11,807 bases of DNA from assembly GCA_050251615.1 (NCBI GenBank), contig JBFWMM010000057.1:1-11807 (forward strand), read 5' to 3'. Positions within the stretch are counted from its first letter, which is position 1. Each line of letters begins with the position of its first letter. The stretch is from Sedimentisphaera sp050251615. GTDB taxonomy: Bacteria; Planctomycetota; Phycisphaerae; Sedimentisphaerales; Sedimentisphaeraceae. The translations under genes were made by a program, and so were the position numbers. Below, one piece after another: positions 1 to 6,531 of the stretch. A model generated the notes under the pieces. The model saw nothing but the letters and a program-made list of their open reading frames with translations, was not told the DNA's origin and made no database searches.

Positions 1-439
1 CGCCCAAATCAATTTCTACACCCCCGCCCCAGCCTATTCCCAGGCTGAACCCCAAACTCCACTTCCCTGAATTATAACCAAGGCTGATGCCGCCAGCCAT
101 ACCTAAACCACCTGTCAAATTTACCGTCCAGAGCCCCCACGGGTCGGTGTAGTTCAGCGGATTATTCGCGCAATAGGCGTAGAGGTTCATTGAGTCTATA
201 TAGCCGAGGGGGTCTTGAGACTGGAAAACGCCGAGTTCGGGGTTGTACATCCTCGCGCGGTAGTAGTAGAGCCCGCTTTCTTCATCATAGCGGCGGCCGG
301 TAAACATGTACTGGTTGCCGTTGTACCAGTTGTCGGTGTCGTCTATGCTCACATTGCCGTAAGCATCGTAAGTATATTGTTCAACGATACTGTTCGGATC
401 TGTTTCGTAAAACATAAATGTTTCAAACGCTGATTTCAT
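1..439 (-). CDS. RHS repeat-associated core protein, C-terminal tip, partial
   Basis: Read on the minus strand, this frame holds the conserved end of the RHS core: SIVEQYTYDAYGN, then FTGRRYDEESGLYYYRAR, a QDPLGY motif, LYAYCANNPLNYTDP and a WG ending. RHS proteins are normally large YD-repeat shells whose core cleaves just before a variable tip, often a toxin. Here the frame is closed upstream by a stop at 449-451, and the usual preceding core (the LGSV-type segment) and all YD repeats are missing. The possible starts are ATG at 439 or at 415. After the DPWG motif the chain becomes glycine-rich (GGLGMAGGISLGYNSG) and runs off the left edge of the window, so the tip type cannot be told. No good ribosome binding site is seen. 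It is best read as a displaced orphan tip or the remnant of a longer rhs gene. Family assignment is firm; whether it is expressed is doubtful. Confidence 0.8.
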   Translation of the reverse strand, partial: MKSAFETFMFYETDPNSIVEQYTYDAYGNVSIDDTDNWYNGNQYMFTGRRYDEESGLYYYRARMYNPELGVFQSQDPLGYIDSMNLYAYCANNPLNYTDPWGLWTVNLTGGLGMAGGISLGYNSGKWSLGFSLGIGWGGGVEIDLG

Positions 440-532
440 TAAGTCGGATTATAACATAACGGCATTTGTTTCAAAGTATTTTCTCAGCGCCTCTGCGAGC
501 TCGGCGGTTTATAAAGATATACAAAGAAAGCA

Positions 533-546
533 GATTCAAGATTCAA
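533..546 (+). repeat. Two tandem GATTCAA heptamers
   Basis: Two exact head-to-tail copies of GATTCAA lie in the spacer upstream of iorA. The same heptamer, in the same orientation, forms a six-unit array directly after iorB at 3071-3112, so the unit occurs on both sides of the iorAB operon. Confidence 0.75.
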
Positions 547-683
547 ACAAACGCCTTGCACTCAGTGCCTGATTTCCCTACGTTGCGCGGGAGCCTCGGC
601 GGGCTGTATCAGCGGGCGGGATAAAAAGCGTTTCCTGAGAGCCAAATCCGCGATAAGAGAAAAATACAGTTTTCAAATTTGGC

Positions 684-701
684 AAAATCGTTATCATTAT
701 T
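684..701 (-). promoter_or_regulatory. Possible Fur-like site upstream of iorA
   Basis: Read on the minus strand, three consecutive hexamers are AATAAT, GATAAC and GATTTT, against the Fur recognition unit GATAAT (matches of 5, 5 and 4 of 6). The site ends about 40 bases before the iorA start. Iron control of an iron-sulfur enzyme operon would make sense, but the match is partial and the region is AT-rich, so chance is a real alternative. Confidence 0.25.
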
Positions 702-741
702 GGCTGTGATATTTTAATCAATTACTGAAAAGGAGACAACC

Positions 742-2499
742 TTGGCAGAACTTTTAAGCGGTAACGCAGCCATCGCGCGCGGCGCGTATGAAGCGGGCGT
801 GAAGGTTGCTGTGGGCTATCCCGGCACTCCCTCCACGGAGATACTGGAAAACGCCTCCGGCTACAAAGATGAAATGTATCTCGAATGGTCGCCTAATGAG
901 AAGGTGGCGTTTGAGGTAGCGGCGGCGGCGGCCATCGGCGGTACGCGCAGCCTGGTAACAATGAAGCACGTAGGGTTGAACGTTGCGGCGGATCCATTGA
1001 TGACGCTGGCCTATATCGGCATTGAAGGCGGTATGGTGATATGCGTTGCCGATGACCCTGGCATGCACTCCTCCCAGAACGAGCAGGACACGCGCAACTA
1101 TGCGAAATTCGCACGGATTCCCGTGTTCGAGCCGTCCGACAGCCAGGAGGCGAAGGACTTCGTAAAGCTGGCGATTGAGGTATCGGAGAAATACAAAACG
1201 CCCGTAATCCTGCGCAGCACAACACGCGTGAGCCATTCGCGCTCGCTCGTTGAGCTTGGCGAGAGACAGGAAAGCGAGAGCAAGGGCTTCGAGAAGAATA
1301 TCCAGCGCTGGGTTCCCGTGCCTGCGTTTGCCCGCCAGATGAGGGTGAAGGTTGAGCAGAGGCTCAAGGATTTGCAGGTTGAAGCGGCGTCAACAGCAGC
1401 CAACCGCATCGAACCGGGCGATAAGAAGCTCGGCATCGTATGCTGCGGCGTAACGTATCAGTATGTGAAGGAAGTCTGGCCGGAGGCGAGCATACTCAAG
1501 CTGGGTATGTGCTATCCATGGCCCGATGAGCTTATAAGGAAATTCGCAGGCAACGTGGACGAAATCCTTGTTGTCGAGGAGCTGGACAACCTCGTTGAGG
1601 AACACCTGCTCGTTATGGGAATCAAATGCCGCGGACGCGATGTCGTGCCGGGGATAGGCGAGCTGAGCGCAAGCAGACTTCAAGCCGTTCGCGCGAAGAT
1701 GGAAGGCGGAGAGGTGGCGCCGTGTGCGTACGAAAACGAGGATGCGATTCTTCCGGGAAGGCCGCCCGTACTTTGCGCCGGCTGCCCGCACAGAGGAGTT
1801 TTTTACTCGCTCAAAAAGCATGATGTGGTCGTAACAGGAGATATCGGCTGCTACTCGCTCGGCGCTTTTGAACCGCTCAACCGCCTTGACATAATCCTCT
1901 GCATGGGCGGAGGCATATCCATGGCGCACGGCCTCGATAAAGGCAACGAACCAAAGAAGGTTGTTGGGGTTGTCGGCGATTCGACATTCTTCCACTCCGG
2001 TATAACCGGCCTTCTCAACATCGCCTACAACAAAGGCAACTCCACAATCATCGTCGTTGACAACCGCACCACCGCCATGACCGGCCACCAGGACCACCCT
2101 GGCACAGGCCGCACACTCATGGGCGAAAGCACGGTTGAGGCGAGCATAGAAAAGATCGGCGCCGCTTGCGGAATCAAGAGGATAAGGGTGGTCAATCCCA
2201 ACAACCTCGAAGAGACACAGAAAGCGATAACTGAAGAAATCAACGCGGACGAACCGAGTTTAATCATATCAAAATCGCCCTGCATCCTGCACGACAGAAC
2301 CTTCGTTACAGAGCCTTTGAAGATCGTCGAAGATAAATGCGTAAACTGCAAGGCCTGCCTGAAGCTGGGCTGCCCTGCAATAGAAGCGGTTGACGGCGGC
2401 AAACCCACTATAGCCGACGTGCTCTGCACGGGATGTGATATGTGCAGACAGGTATGTAAATTCGGCGCTATAATCGGAGGCAAAGATGAACAAGATTGA
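742..2499 (+). CDS. iorA: Indolepyruvate ferredoxin oxidoreductase, alpha subunit
   Basis: IorA is the large subunit of the cytoplasmic enzyme that oxidatively decarboxylates aryl pyruvates (indolepyruvate and similar products of aromatic amino acid transamination) with CoA, giving aryl-acetyl-CoA, CO2 and reduced ferredoxin. The 585 residues match the usual family length. The N-terminal pyrimidine-binding half starts with a YPGTPSTEI motif (26-34). The thiamine diphosphate half has CAGCPHRG (345-352), GDIGCYSLG (366-374), MGGGISMAHG (388-397) and the GDS...N cofactor motif (412-430). The C-terminus is ferredoxin-like with two [4Fe-4S] motifs: Cys533, 536, 539, 544 and Cys562, 565, 568, 572. 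Translation starts at TTG: an AAAAGGAGA ribosome site at 727-735 lies at ideal distance and no better ATG is nearby. It overlaps iorB by 14 bases, which points to translational coupling. Confidence 0.95.
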   Translation: MAELLSGNAAIARGAYEAGVKVAVGYPGTPSTEILENASGYKDEMYLEWSPNEKVAFEVAAAAAIGGTRSLVTMKHVGLNVAADPLMTLAYIGIEGGMVICVADDPGMHSSQNEQDTRNYAKFARIPVFEPSDSQEAKDFVKLAIEVSEKYKTPVILRSTTRVSHSRSLVELGERQESESKGFEKNIQRWVPVPAFARQMRVKVEQRLKDLQVEAASTAANRIEPGDKKLGIVCCGVTYQYVKEVWPEASILKLGMCYPWPDELIRKFAGNVDEILVVEELDNLVEEHLLVMGIKCRGRDVVPGIGELSASRLQAVRAKMEGGEVAPCAYENEDAILPGRPPVLCAGCPHRGVFYSLKKHDVVVTGDIGCYSLGAFEPLNRLDIILCMGGGISMAHGLDKGNEPKKVVGVVGDSTFFHSGITGLLNIAYNKGNSTIIVVDNRTTAMTGHQDHPGTGRTLMGESTVEASIEKIGAACGIKRIRVVNPNNLEETQKAITEEINADEPSLIISKSPCILHDRTFVTEPLKIVEDKCVNCKACLKLGCPAIEAVDGGKPTIADVLCTGCDMCRQVCKFGAIIGGKDEQD

Positions 2500-3064
2500 A
2501 AGCGTAGTACTGGCGGGCGTAGGCGGGCAGGGAATCCTGCTCGCGAGCGAGATTGTAGCTCAGGCGGCGAGAATCAGCGGCTACGATGTTAAGACAAATG
2601 AAGTGCACGGCATGGCGCAGCGCGGCGGCTCGGTCATCGCGCAGATCCGCTACGGCGAGAAGGTCTATAGCCCGCTCGTGGCTATGGGACAGGCATCGGT
2701 GCTCGGCGCTCTCGAAAGAATCGAGGCGCTCAGATACGCCGACTACCTCAAGCAAGGCGGCCTCGTTGCAGTGAACAGCCAGACGATGATACCGGTTACC
2801 GTATCGATGGGACAGGCACAGTATCCTGCCAATGCGGAAAAGATGCTTCGCGAGAAATTCGAGCGGCTCGTTTATTTCGATGCGGGCGCAGTGGCGACAA
2901 AGCTCGGCAACGTCAAGGCGGCGAATGTTGTACTTCTCGGCGCAATATCAAACGGGCTTGAACTTGCTGATGACGCCTGGATCGAGGCGATTAAAGTGAG
3001 CGTGAAGCCGAAATTTATTGACCTCAACATAGAGGCCTTTATGGCCGGCAAGGCGCAAGGCTGA
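2486..3064 (+). CDS. iorB: Indolepyruvate ferredoxin oxidoreductase, beta subunit
   Basis: IorB is the small partner of IorA, related to the gamma subunit domain of pyruvate:ferredoxin oxidoreductases, which contributes to the CoA-dependent half of the reaction. The 192-residue length is typical. The glycine-rich GVGGQG (11-16) and the hallmark EVHGMAQRGGSV (39-50) are both present. The ATG lies inside the last codons of iorA, with a CGGAGG ribosome site at 2475-2480, so the two subunits are made from one message in matched amounts. The gene ends just before a heptamer array and a strong terminator, which closes the operon. No aryl-CoA ligase or aminotransferase partner is in the window. Confidence 0.94.
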   Translation: MNKIESVVLAGVGGQGILLASEIVAQAARISGYDVKTNEVHGMAQRGGSVIAQIRYGEKVYSPLVAMGQASVLGALERIEALRYADYLKQGGLVAVNSQTMIPVTVSMGQAQYPANAEKMLREKFERLVYFDAGAVATKLGNVKAANVVLLGAISNGLELADDAWIEAIKVSVKPKFIDLNIEAFMAGKAQG

Positions 3065-3070
3065 GAATTT

Positions 3071-3112
3071 GATTTCAGATTCAAGATTTCAGATTCAAGA
3101 TTCAAGATTCAA
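3071..3112 (+). repeat. Six-unit tandem heptamer array after iorB
   Basis: Six contiguous 7-base units follow the iorB stop: GATTTCA, GATTCAA, GATTTCA, GATTCAA, GATTCAA, GATTCAA. The alternation of GATTTCA and GATTCAA suggests duplication of a 14-base pair of units. The array abuts the terminator stem. Two more units of the same sequence lie upstream of iorA. Confidence 0.9.
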
Positions 3113-3144
3113 AAAGGCTCTTCCACGGCGGGGGAGCCTTTTTT
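3111..3144 (+). terminator. Rho-independent terminator of iorAB
   Basis: AAAAAGGCTC at 3111-3120 pairs perfectly with GAGCCTTTTT; the inner part TTCC/GGGG can add wobble pairs around an ACGGC-type loop. A run of six T (3139-3144) completes a classic intrinsic terminator. The outer A/T pairs would also form on the other strand, but no minus-strand gene ends here. Confidence 0.9.
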
Positions 3145-3181
3145 GCTTGCAACGCCGTACTTATTATGGTGCAATTCTGCC

Positions 3182-3548
3182 GTGGTTACCGATAAAAAGA
3201 TTGTTGTTTTGTTTTACCGTCTGCCGAGCGGGAGAGAACCGGTGAAGAGCTCGGCTAAGAAAACTCTCACCTGATGAACGGCTGATTATCGGCTCTGACA
3301 TTAAGACGGTTGAGTTCGGTTGGCCGGTGGGGCTTCCGGTATTCAGACCCCTTGGCGATGAACTGTGGGAAGTAAGGTCGAGCCTAAAAAATCGAATTGC
3401 TCGCGTTATTTTCTATATCTCAGAAGGCAACATGTACTTGTTACACGGATTCATCAAAAAGCAACAGAAGACTCCGGCAGCAGAACTGGAAACGGCATTA
3501 AAAAGAAAAAAAGAAATTCAGGAAGCGATTAGAGGTAAGAAACTATGA
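3182..3548 (+). pseudogene. HigB/RelE-like toxin (Gp49-like family), frameshifted
   Basis: Two frames together encode one toxin of the phage-derived Gp49-like (RelE/HigB) type, ribosome-dependent mRNA cutters. The first frame gives VTDKKIVVLFYRLPSGREPV from GTG 3182 and ends at a stop at 3272-3274. The second gives KLSPDERLIIGSDIKTVEF, GLPVFRPLGDELWEVRS, IARVIFYI and LLHGFIKKQQKTP, all family hallmarks. The frames join if one base is removed near 3252: AGC-TGG-CTA then reads Ser-Trp-Leu, restoring the usual conserved Trp-Leu after EPV. The repaired gene is 366 bases, 121 residues plus stop. The second frame ends in an ATGA overlap with the antitoxin gene, the normal toxin-first layout. As written the toxin would be truncated and inactive; a sequencing error is the other explanation. 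The GTG start is uncertain as no clear ribosome site is visible. Confidence 0.85.
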
Positions 3549-3832
3549 CTGACAAACACTCTCCGACGGGCTCGGCTTTTGACGAGTTTTTGAGAGACGA
3601 GGGGATTTACGAGAAAACCTGCGTAGCCGCTGCAAAGAAGAACCTATCCTTGCAGATTGCAGAGGAAATGAAAGTACAGAACATTTCAAAAACTCAGATG
3701 GCGGAGAAAATGCACACATCAAGAAGCGCTCTGAACCGCCTTCTCGACCCATCCTGCGGTTCAGTAACCCTGCAAACCCTTGACAAGGCTGCCAGATGCC
3801 TAGGCAGGCAATTGCATATCACTCTGACCTGA
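3545..3832 (+). CDS. XRE-family antitoxin (HigA-like)
   Basis: This 95-residue protein carries a helix-turn-helix at about residues 34-85, with LQIAEEMKVQNISKTQMAEKM leading into the recognition helix TSRSALNRLL, then SVTLQTLDKAARCLG. The layout and sequence fit the XRE antitoxins paired with Gp49-like toxins: it would bind and neutralise the toxin and repress the shared promoter. The ATG overlaps the toxin stop (ATGA, 3545-3548), so the pair is translationally coupled. The antitoxin reading frame is intact while the toxin upstream is frameshifted, the state expected if the toxin is lost first; the antitoxin may survive as a stand-alone regulator. No terminator is visible in the 47 bases before the convergent flavoprotein gene. 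Confidence 0.88.
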   Translation: MTDKHSPTGSAFDEFLRDEGIYEKTCVAAAKKNLSLQIAEEMKVQNISKTQMAEKMHTSRSALNRLLDPSCGSVTLQTLDKAARCLGRQLHITLT

Positions 3833-3879
3833 TGATTACAGAGTTATTTTTCGCTTAAAGCTTTTTGCTTATCGCTAAA

Positions 3880-5336
3880 TCACACCGACCGACCTGCAAG
3901 GAGGCCTGTGGCAAAGGCTATCTGGAGGTTGAAGCCGCCGCATGGCCCGTCCACATCAATCACCTCGCCTGCGAAAAACAATCCGGGCACAATCTTCGAC
4001 TCCATCGTCTTTGAGTCTATTTCGGAGTTGTCTATCCCGCCTCGGGTAACGGCGGCCTGATTCACATCGCGCAGCGCGGTTATGGTTACCGGATGCCGTT
4101 TGACGAGTTCGAGGAGGTGCTTTCTTTCTTTGCGGGCAACATTTGCGGCCGTTTTAGCTGTTAGAGAGGCCTTCTCGCAAATGAACATGGCGAGCGAGCG
4201 CGGGATAAATTCCGTCAGGATCTGCGGAACCTGCTTTCTGGGCGATTTCGCGAGAAGCGAATCGATATACTTCTCCGCATCCTGCTCTGCAAGCGCGGGG
4301 AGAAGGTCAAAATACGCCTCGACCGCCCCGCTCTCCAGGCGCGCAATCACCTCACGGCTCATATTCAGTACGGCCGGGCCGCCGATTCCCGTGTCTGTGA
4401 ACACGAGCGGGCCGTTGAAAGCAAGGCGCTTCTTTCCCGAAAAGAACCCAACCTGAGCCTCTTCCACGGAAATGCCTGCAATAGAACTGAAATCTTCCTT
4501 CGTTTTCACGGCCACCAGAGACGCCTTCAGCGGCGTAACTTTATGGCCGAGCTTTCTGCAAATCGCAAACATACTGCCGTCGCTGCCGGTTTTGGGATAA
4601 GAGATTCCGCCGGAGGCTACAATCATCTTCTTCGAGCGCAGGGAGAGGTCGCCGCATTCCACTGTAAAGCCGCCATTCTCCTTGCGCACCGCGCTCACTT
4701 TGCTGGAGGTAAAGAGCCTGGCGCCGCTTGCTTTATGAGCCGCCAGAAGCACTTTGAGCACGTCCCGCGCATCCTGCGATGCCGGAAATACCTTCCCGCT
4801 GTCCTCGAAGTACAACGGCAGGCCGATGCGTTCAAAAAACAGGCAGGTCTGCTCGGGTGGAAAGCTGAAAATCGCGTGACGCAGAAATCTGTCGTACGGC
4901 CGGCAGGCATCGAGGAAATCTCCGGCAGGCAGGTTGTTTGTGATGTTGCAGTGGCCGCCGCCTGTGATGAGCAGCTTTCTGGCAGGCTGCGCGGTCTGCT
5001 CCACGTTTACAACGCTCAGCCCCCTGCCAGCGGCNNNNNNNNNNNNNNNNNNNNNNNNNNNNNNNNNNNNNNNNNNNNNNNNNNNNNNNNNNNNNNNNNN
5101 NNNNNNNNNNNNNNNNNNNNNNNNNNNNNNNNNNCATCGAGGAAATCTCCGGCAGGCAGGTTGTTTGTGATGTTGCAGTGGCCGCCGCCTGTGATGAGCA
5201 GCTTTCTGGCAGGCTGCGCGGTCTGCTCCACGTTTACAACGCTCAGCCCCCTGCCAGCGGCCTCTATCGCCGCCATCATCGCCGAAGGCCCGCAGCCCGC
5301 GATGCATATATCACATTCTATCCGTTTATTATCCAT
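3880..5336 (-). CDS. HI0933/BaiN-like FAD-binding flavoprotein, split by an assembly gap
   Basis: The protein belongs to the HI0933 (YhiN/BaiN) flavoprotein family, FAD enzymes of mostly unsettled reaction. The N-terminus has the FAD-binding motif IAGCGPSAMMAAIEAAGRG and the family signature ARKLLITGGGHCNITN; the C-terminus has RGGIDNSEIDSKTMES, then PGLFFAGEVIDVDGPCGGFN and LQIAFATG, the second FAD contact region. A 100-N gap (5035-5134) lies near the N-terminus, flanked by two identical 127-bp stretches. Deleting the gap and one copy (227 bases) leaves 1230 bases, exactly 409 codons plus stop, matching the family length of about 400. Start ATG at 5336 is preferred over GTG 5345, because a strong promoter places transcription just before the ATG. 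A role in bile-acid-type reduction was proposed for one relative (BaiN), but this cannot be transferred here. Confidence 0.9.
4908..5034. repeat. 127-bp direct copy left of the N gap
   Basis: This stretch is identical, base for base, to 5135-5261 and directly abuts the run of N. It encodes the N-terminal FAD-motif region of the flavoprotein on the minus strand. A length of exactly 127, a k-mer size used by common short-read assemblers, points to an unmerged contig overlap and not to a biological duplication. Confidence 0.95.
5035..5134. other. Assembly gap of 100 N, probably false
   Basis: Exactly 100 N is a standard placeholder for a gap of unknown size. Because the two flanks share the same 127 bases at their ends, the contigs overlap and no sequence is likely missing. 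Apparent reading frames that cross the gap are meaningless. Confidence 0.95.
5135..5261. repeat. 127-bp direct copy right of the N gap
   Basis: Second copy of the 127-bp stretch at 4908-5034, starting at the first base after the gap. It continues without break into the true N-terminus of the flavoprotein, so it is the copy joined to the gene start. Confidence 0.95.
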
Positions 5337-5346
5337 TCGCCGCACA

Positions 5347-5374
5347 ATTCTAAGCGCAAACCGGTGGCTGTCAA
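5347..5374 (-). promoter_or_regulatory. Promoter of the flavoprotein gene
   Basis: On the minus strand a perfect TTGACA (5369-5374) is followed, after 16 bases, by TAGAAT (5347-5352), one mismatch from the -10 consensus. Transcription would begin around 5338-5341, only a few bases before the ATG at 5336, and no ribosome binding site is present. The transcript should therefore be leaderless or nearly so. Confidence 0.6.
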
Positions 5375-5438
5375 TTGTAGCCGGAGAGAAAGGGAAGTGC
5401 AGTGAAAAAAACGCAAATCATACAAGGCTGAATAAGGC

Positions 5439-5467
5439 TTGCTTAATTCACGCTCGTGAATTATAAT
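5439..5467 (+). promoter_or_regulatory. Promoter of the SDR pair
   Basis: A perfect TATAAT (5462-5467) lies 17 bases after TTGCTT (5439-5444), a weak -35. Transcription would start near 5474, giving a leader of about 50 bases before the ATG at 5524. A weak -35 with a palindrome filling the spacer is typical of a promoter under repressor or activator control. Confidence 0.6.
5444..5463. promoter_or_regulatory. 20-bp perfect palindrome, likely operator
   Basis: TAATTCACG-CT-CGTGAATTA has 9-base arms with no mismatch and occupies the spacer between the -35 and -10 elements. A dimeric regulator bound here would directly block or remodel polymerase binding. It is not followed by a T-run, so it does not look like a terminator. 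The protein that binds is unknown. Confidence 0.6.
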
Positions 5468-5523
5468 CACAATCAGCAGATAAGCATCAATTATCAGGTA
5501 CAAATACGAGAGGGCTCAGGACT

Positions 5524-6531
5524 ATGAGATTATTGGTAACAGGCGGATGCGGTTTTCTCGGCGTTCACTTCATCGAACGTCTTCTGGCACAGTTCCCCGA
5601 GGCGCAGGTGAAAGTGATAGACCTGAGGTGTCCGGAAGACCTGCCTTATTCGGTTCAAGCATCAGGGCGCGTTGTAATACGCACGGGCAGGGACATCTGC
5701 CGCCTGCATTCCATTGAGAACGACTTTAAAGACATTGATGTTGTTGTCCACCTCGCGGGACTCGTATCTTTTGCGCTGAAAGACAAGGCTCGTCTGTACG
5801 AGGTAAACACGAGCGGCTCGGCGAACGTGGCCAAGCTTGCGAAGGCGGCGGGCGTGCGGAAATTTGTGCATATAAGCAGTGTTGCGGCGCTGGGATATGG
5901 CGACACGCATACGCCGGTCAATGAAGACTTCGACTTTGACTGGTCTATCGCGAGGAAATATAACAAGCATTACAGCCTCTCCAAACACTTCGCCGATGCG
6001 GAAATAGCAAGCATACTCGGCGAGGAGAATGTAATTACGCTCTACCCGGGACTGATGCTCGGCCCCGGTGATTTCACCAACTCTCCAAAGCTGATCAATT
6101 CTCTGGCTCTCGGGAAAGTGCCGAAGAATATGCCCGGTGGAACGAACGTTGTTGACGCGAGGGATGTAGCTCAGGGCATCTGCGACGTGCTTAAAAAAGG
6201 AATCTCAAGCGGGAGATTTCTTCTCGCCGGAGACAACCTCACTTATGAACAAATTAACACCCAGATATGCAAAGCAGTGAACGTGAGTGCGCCTGCGAAG
6301 ACTATGTCGCTCTCAATGGAGAAACCGCTCTACTACCTGTTGTTGCTGGCCGAGAAGATCATGCCCAATATTCCGGTAACGGCAGATAATGTGCATTCTG
6401 CGTTCAAGTTGCGTTATTTCGACAACACAAAGGCAGTCAGTGAGCTTGGCTGGAAGAGACAGTACGACTTTGCTCGCACAATAACCGATACGGTTAAATG
6501 GATGGAAGAAAATGGGATGCTTGAAGGGTAA
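5524..6531 (+). CDS. Extended SDR, HpnA/dihydroflavonol-reductase-like NAD(P) sugar epimerase or ketoreductase
   Basis: A 335-residue extended short-chain dehydrogenase. The Rossmann motif TGGCGFLG is at 6-13, VVHLAGL at 74-80, the catalytic Ser region HISSVAALGYG at 116-126, and the active-site YSLSK at Tyr150/Lys154. The C-terminal part (PGGTNVVDARDVAQG, GRFLLAGDNLTYEQI) resembles HpnA, the hopanoid-associated epimerase, and dihydroflavonol 4-reductase-like proteins that act on ketones or hydroxyls next to bulky groups. Its substrate cannot be read from sequence; 3-beta-hydroxysteroid-dehydrogenase-like and nucleotide-sugar epimerase activities are the alternatives. The ATG follows a GAGAGGG ribosome site (5508-5514). 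The last 20 bases overlap the next gene, so the two reductases are translated together. The upstream promoter holds a palindromic operator. Confidence 0.88.
   Translation: MRLLVTGGCGFLGVHFIERLLAQFPEAQVKVIDLRCPEDLPYSVQASGRVVIRTGRDICRLHSIENDFKDIDVVVHLAGLVSFALKDKARLYEVNTSGSANVAKLAKAAGVRKFVHISSVAALGYGDTHTPVNEDFDFDWSIARKYNKHYSLSKHFADAEIASILGEENVITLYPGLMLGPGDFTNSPKLINSLALGKVPKNMPGGTNVVDARDVAQGICDVLKKGISSGRFLLAGDNLTYEQINTQICKAVNVSAPAKTMSLSMEKPLYYLLLLAEKIMPNIPVTADNVHSAFKLRYFDNTKAVSELGWKRQYDFARTITDTVKWMEENGMLEG

Larger units (their letters stand above)
440..741. other. Non-coding spacer between the RHS tip and iorA
   Basis: No credible gene is seen in this 302-base stretch. It holds two copies of a GATTCAA heptamer (533-546), the same unit that is tandemly repeated after iorB, and an AT-rich segment with three GATAAT-like hexamers (684-701) before iorA. 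No convincing -35/-10 pair for iorA was found, although AT-rich sequence such as the TATTTTAAT at 710-718 could serve. Confidence 0.6.

Noticed and set aside
754..2483. Long minus-strand open frames inside iorA (for example 1390-2097)
   Set aside because: They mirror a well-conserved plus-strand gene with all its motifs; their translations are rich in His, Arg and Cys and match no family.
3246..3274. Programmed ribosomal frameshifting in the toxin gene
   Set aside because: A +1 shift would be required, while the A-rich run here would suit only a -1 shift; toxins of this family are normally in one frame.
4908..5261. A real tandem duplication of part of the flavoprotein gene
   Set aside because: Exact 127-bp identity directly at both edges of a 100-N gap, and restoration of the correct gene length after collapse, favour an assembly artefact.
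4543..5466. Long plus-strand frame running through the N gap
   Set aside because: It is antisense to the flavoprotein and owes its length to the unknown bases and the false duplication.
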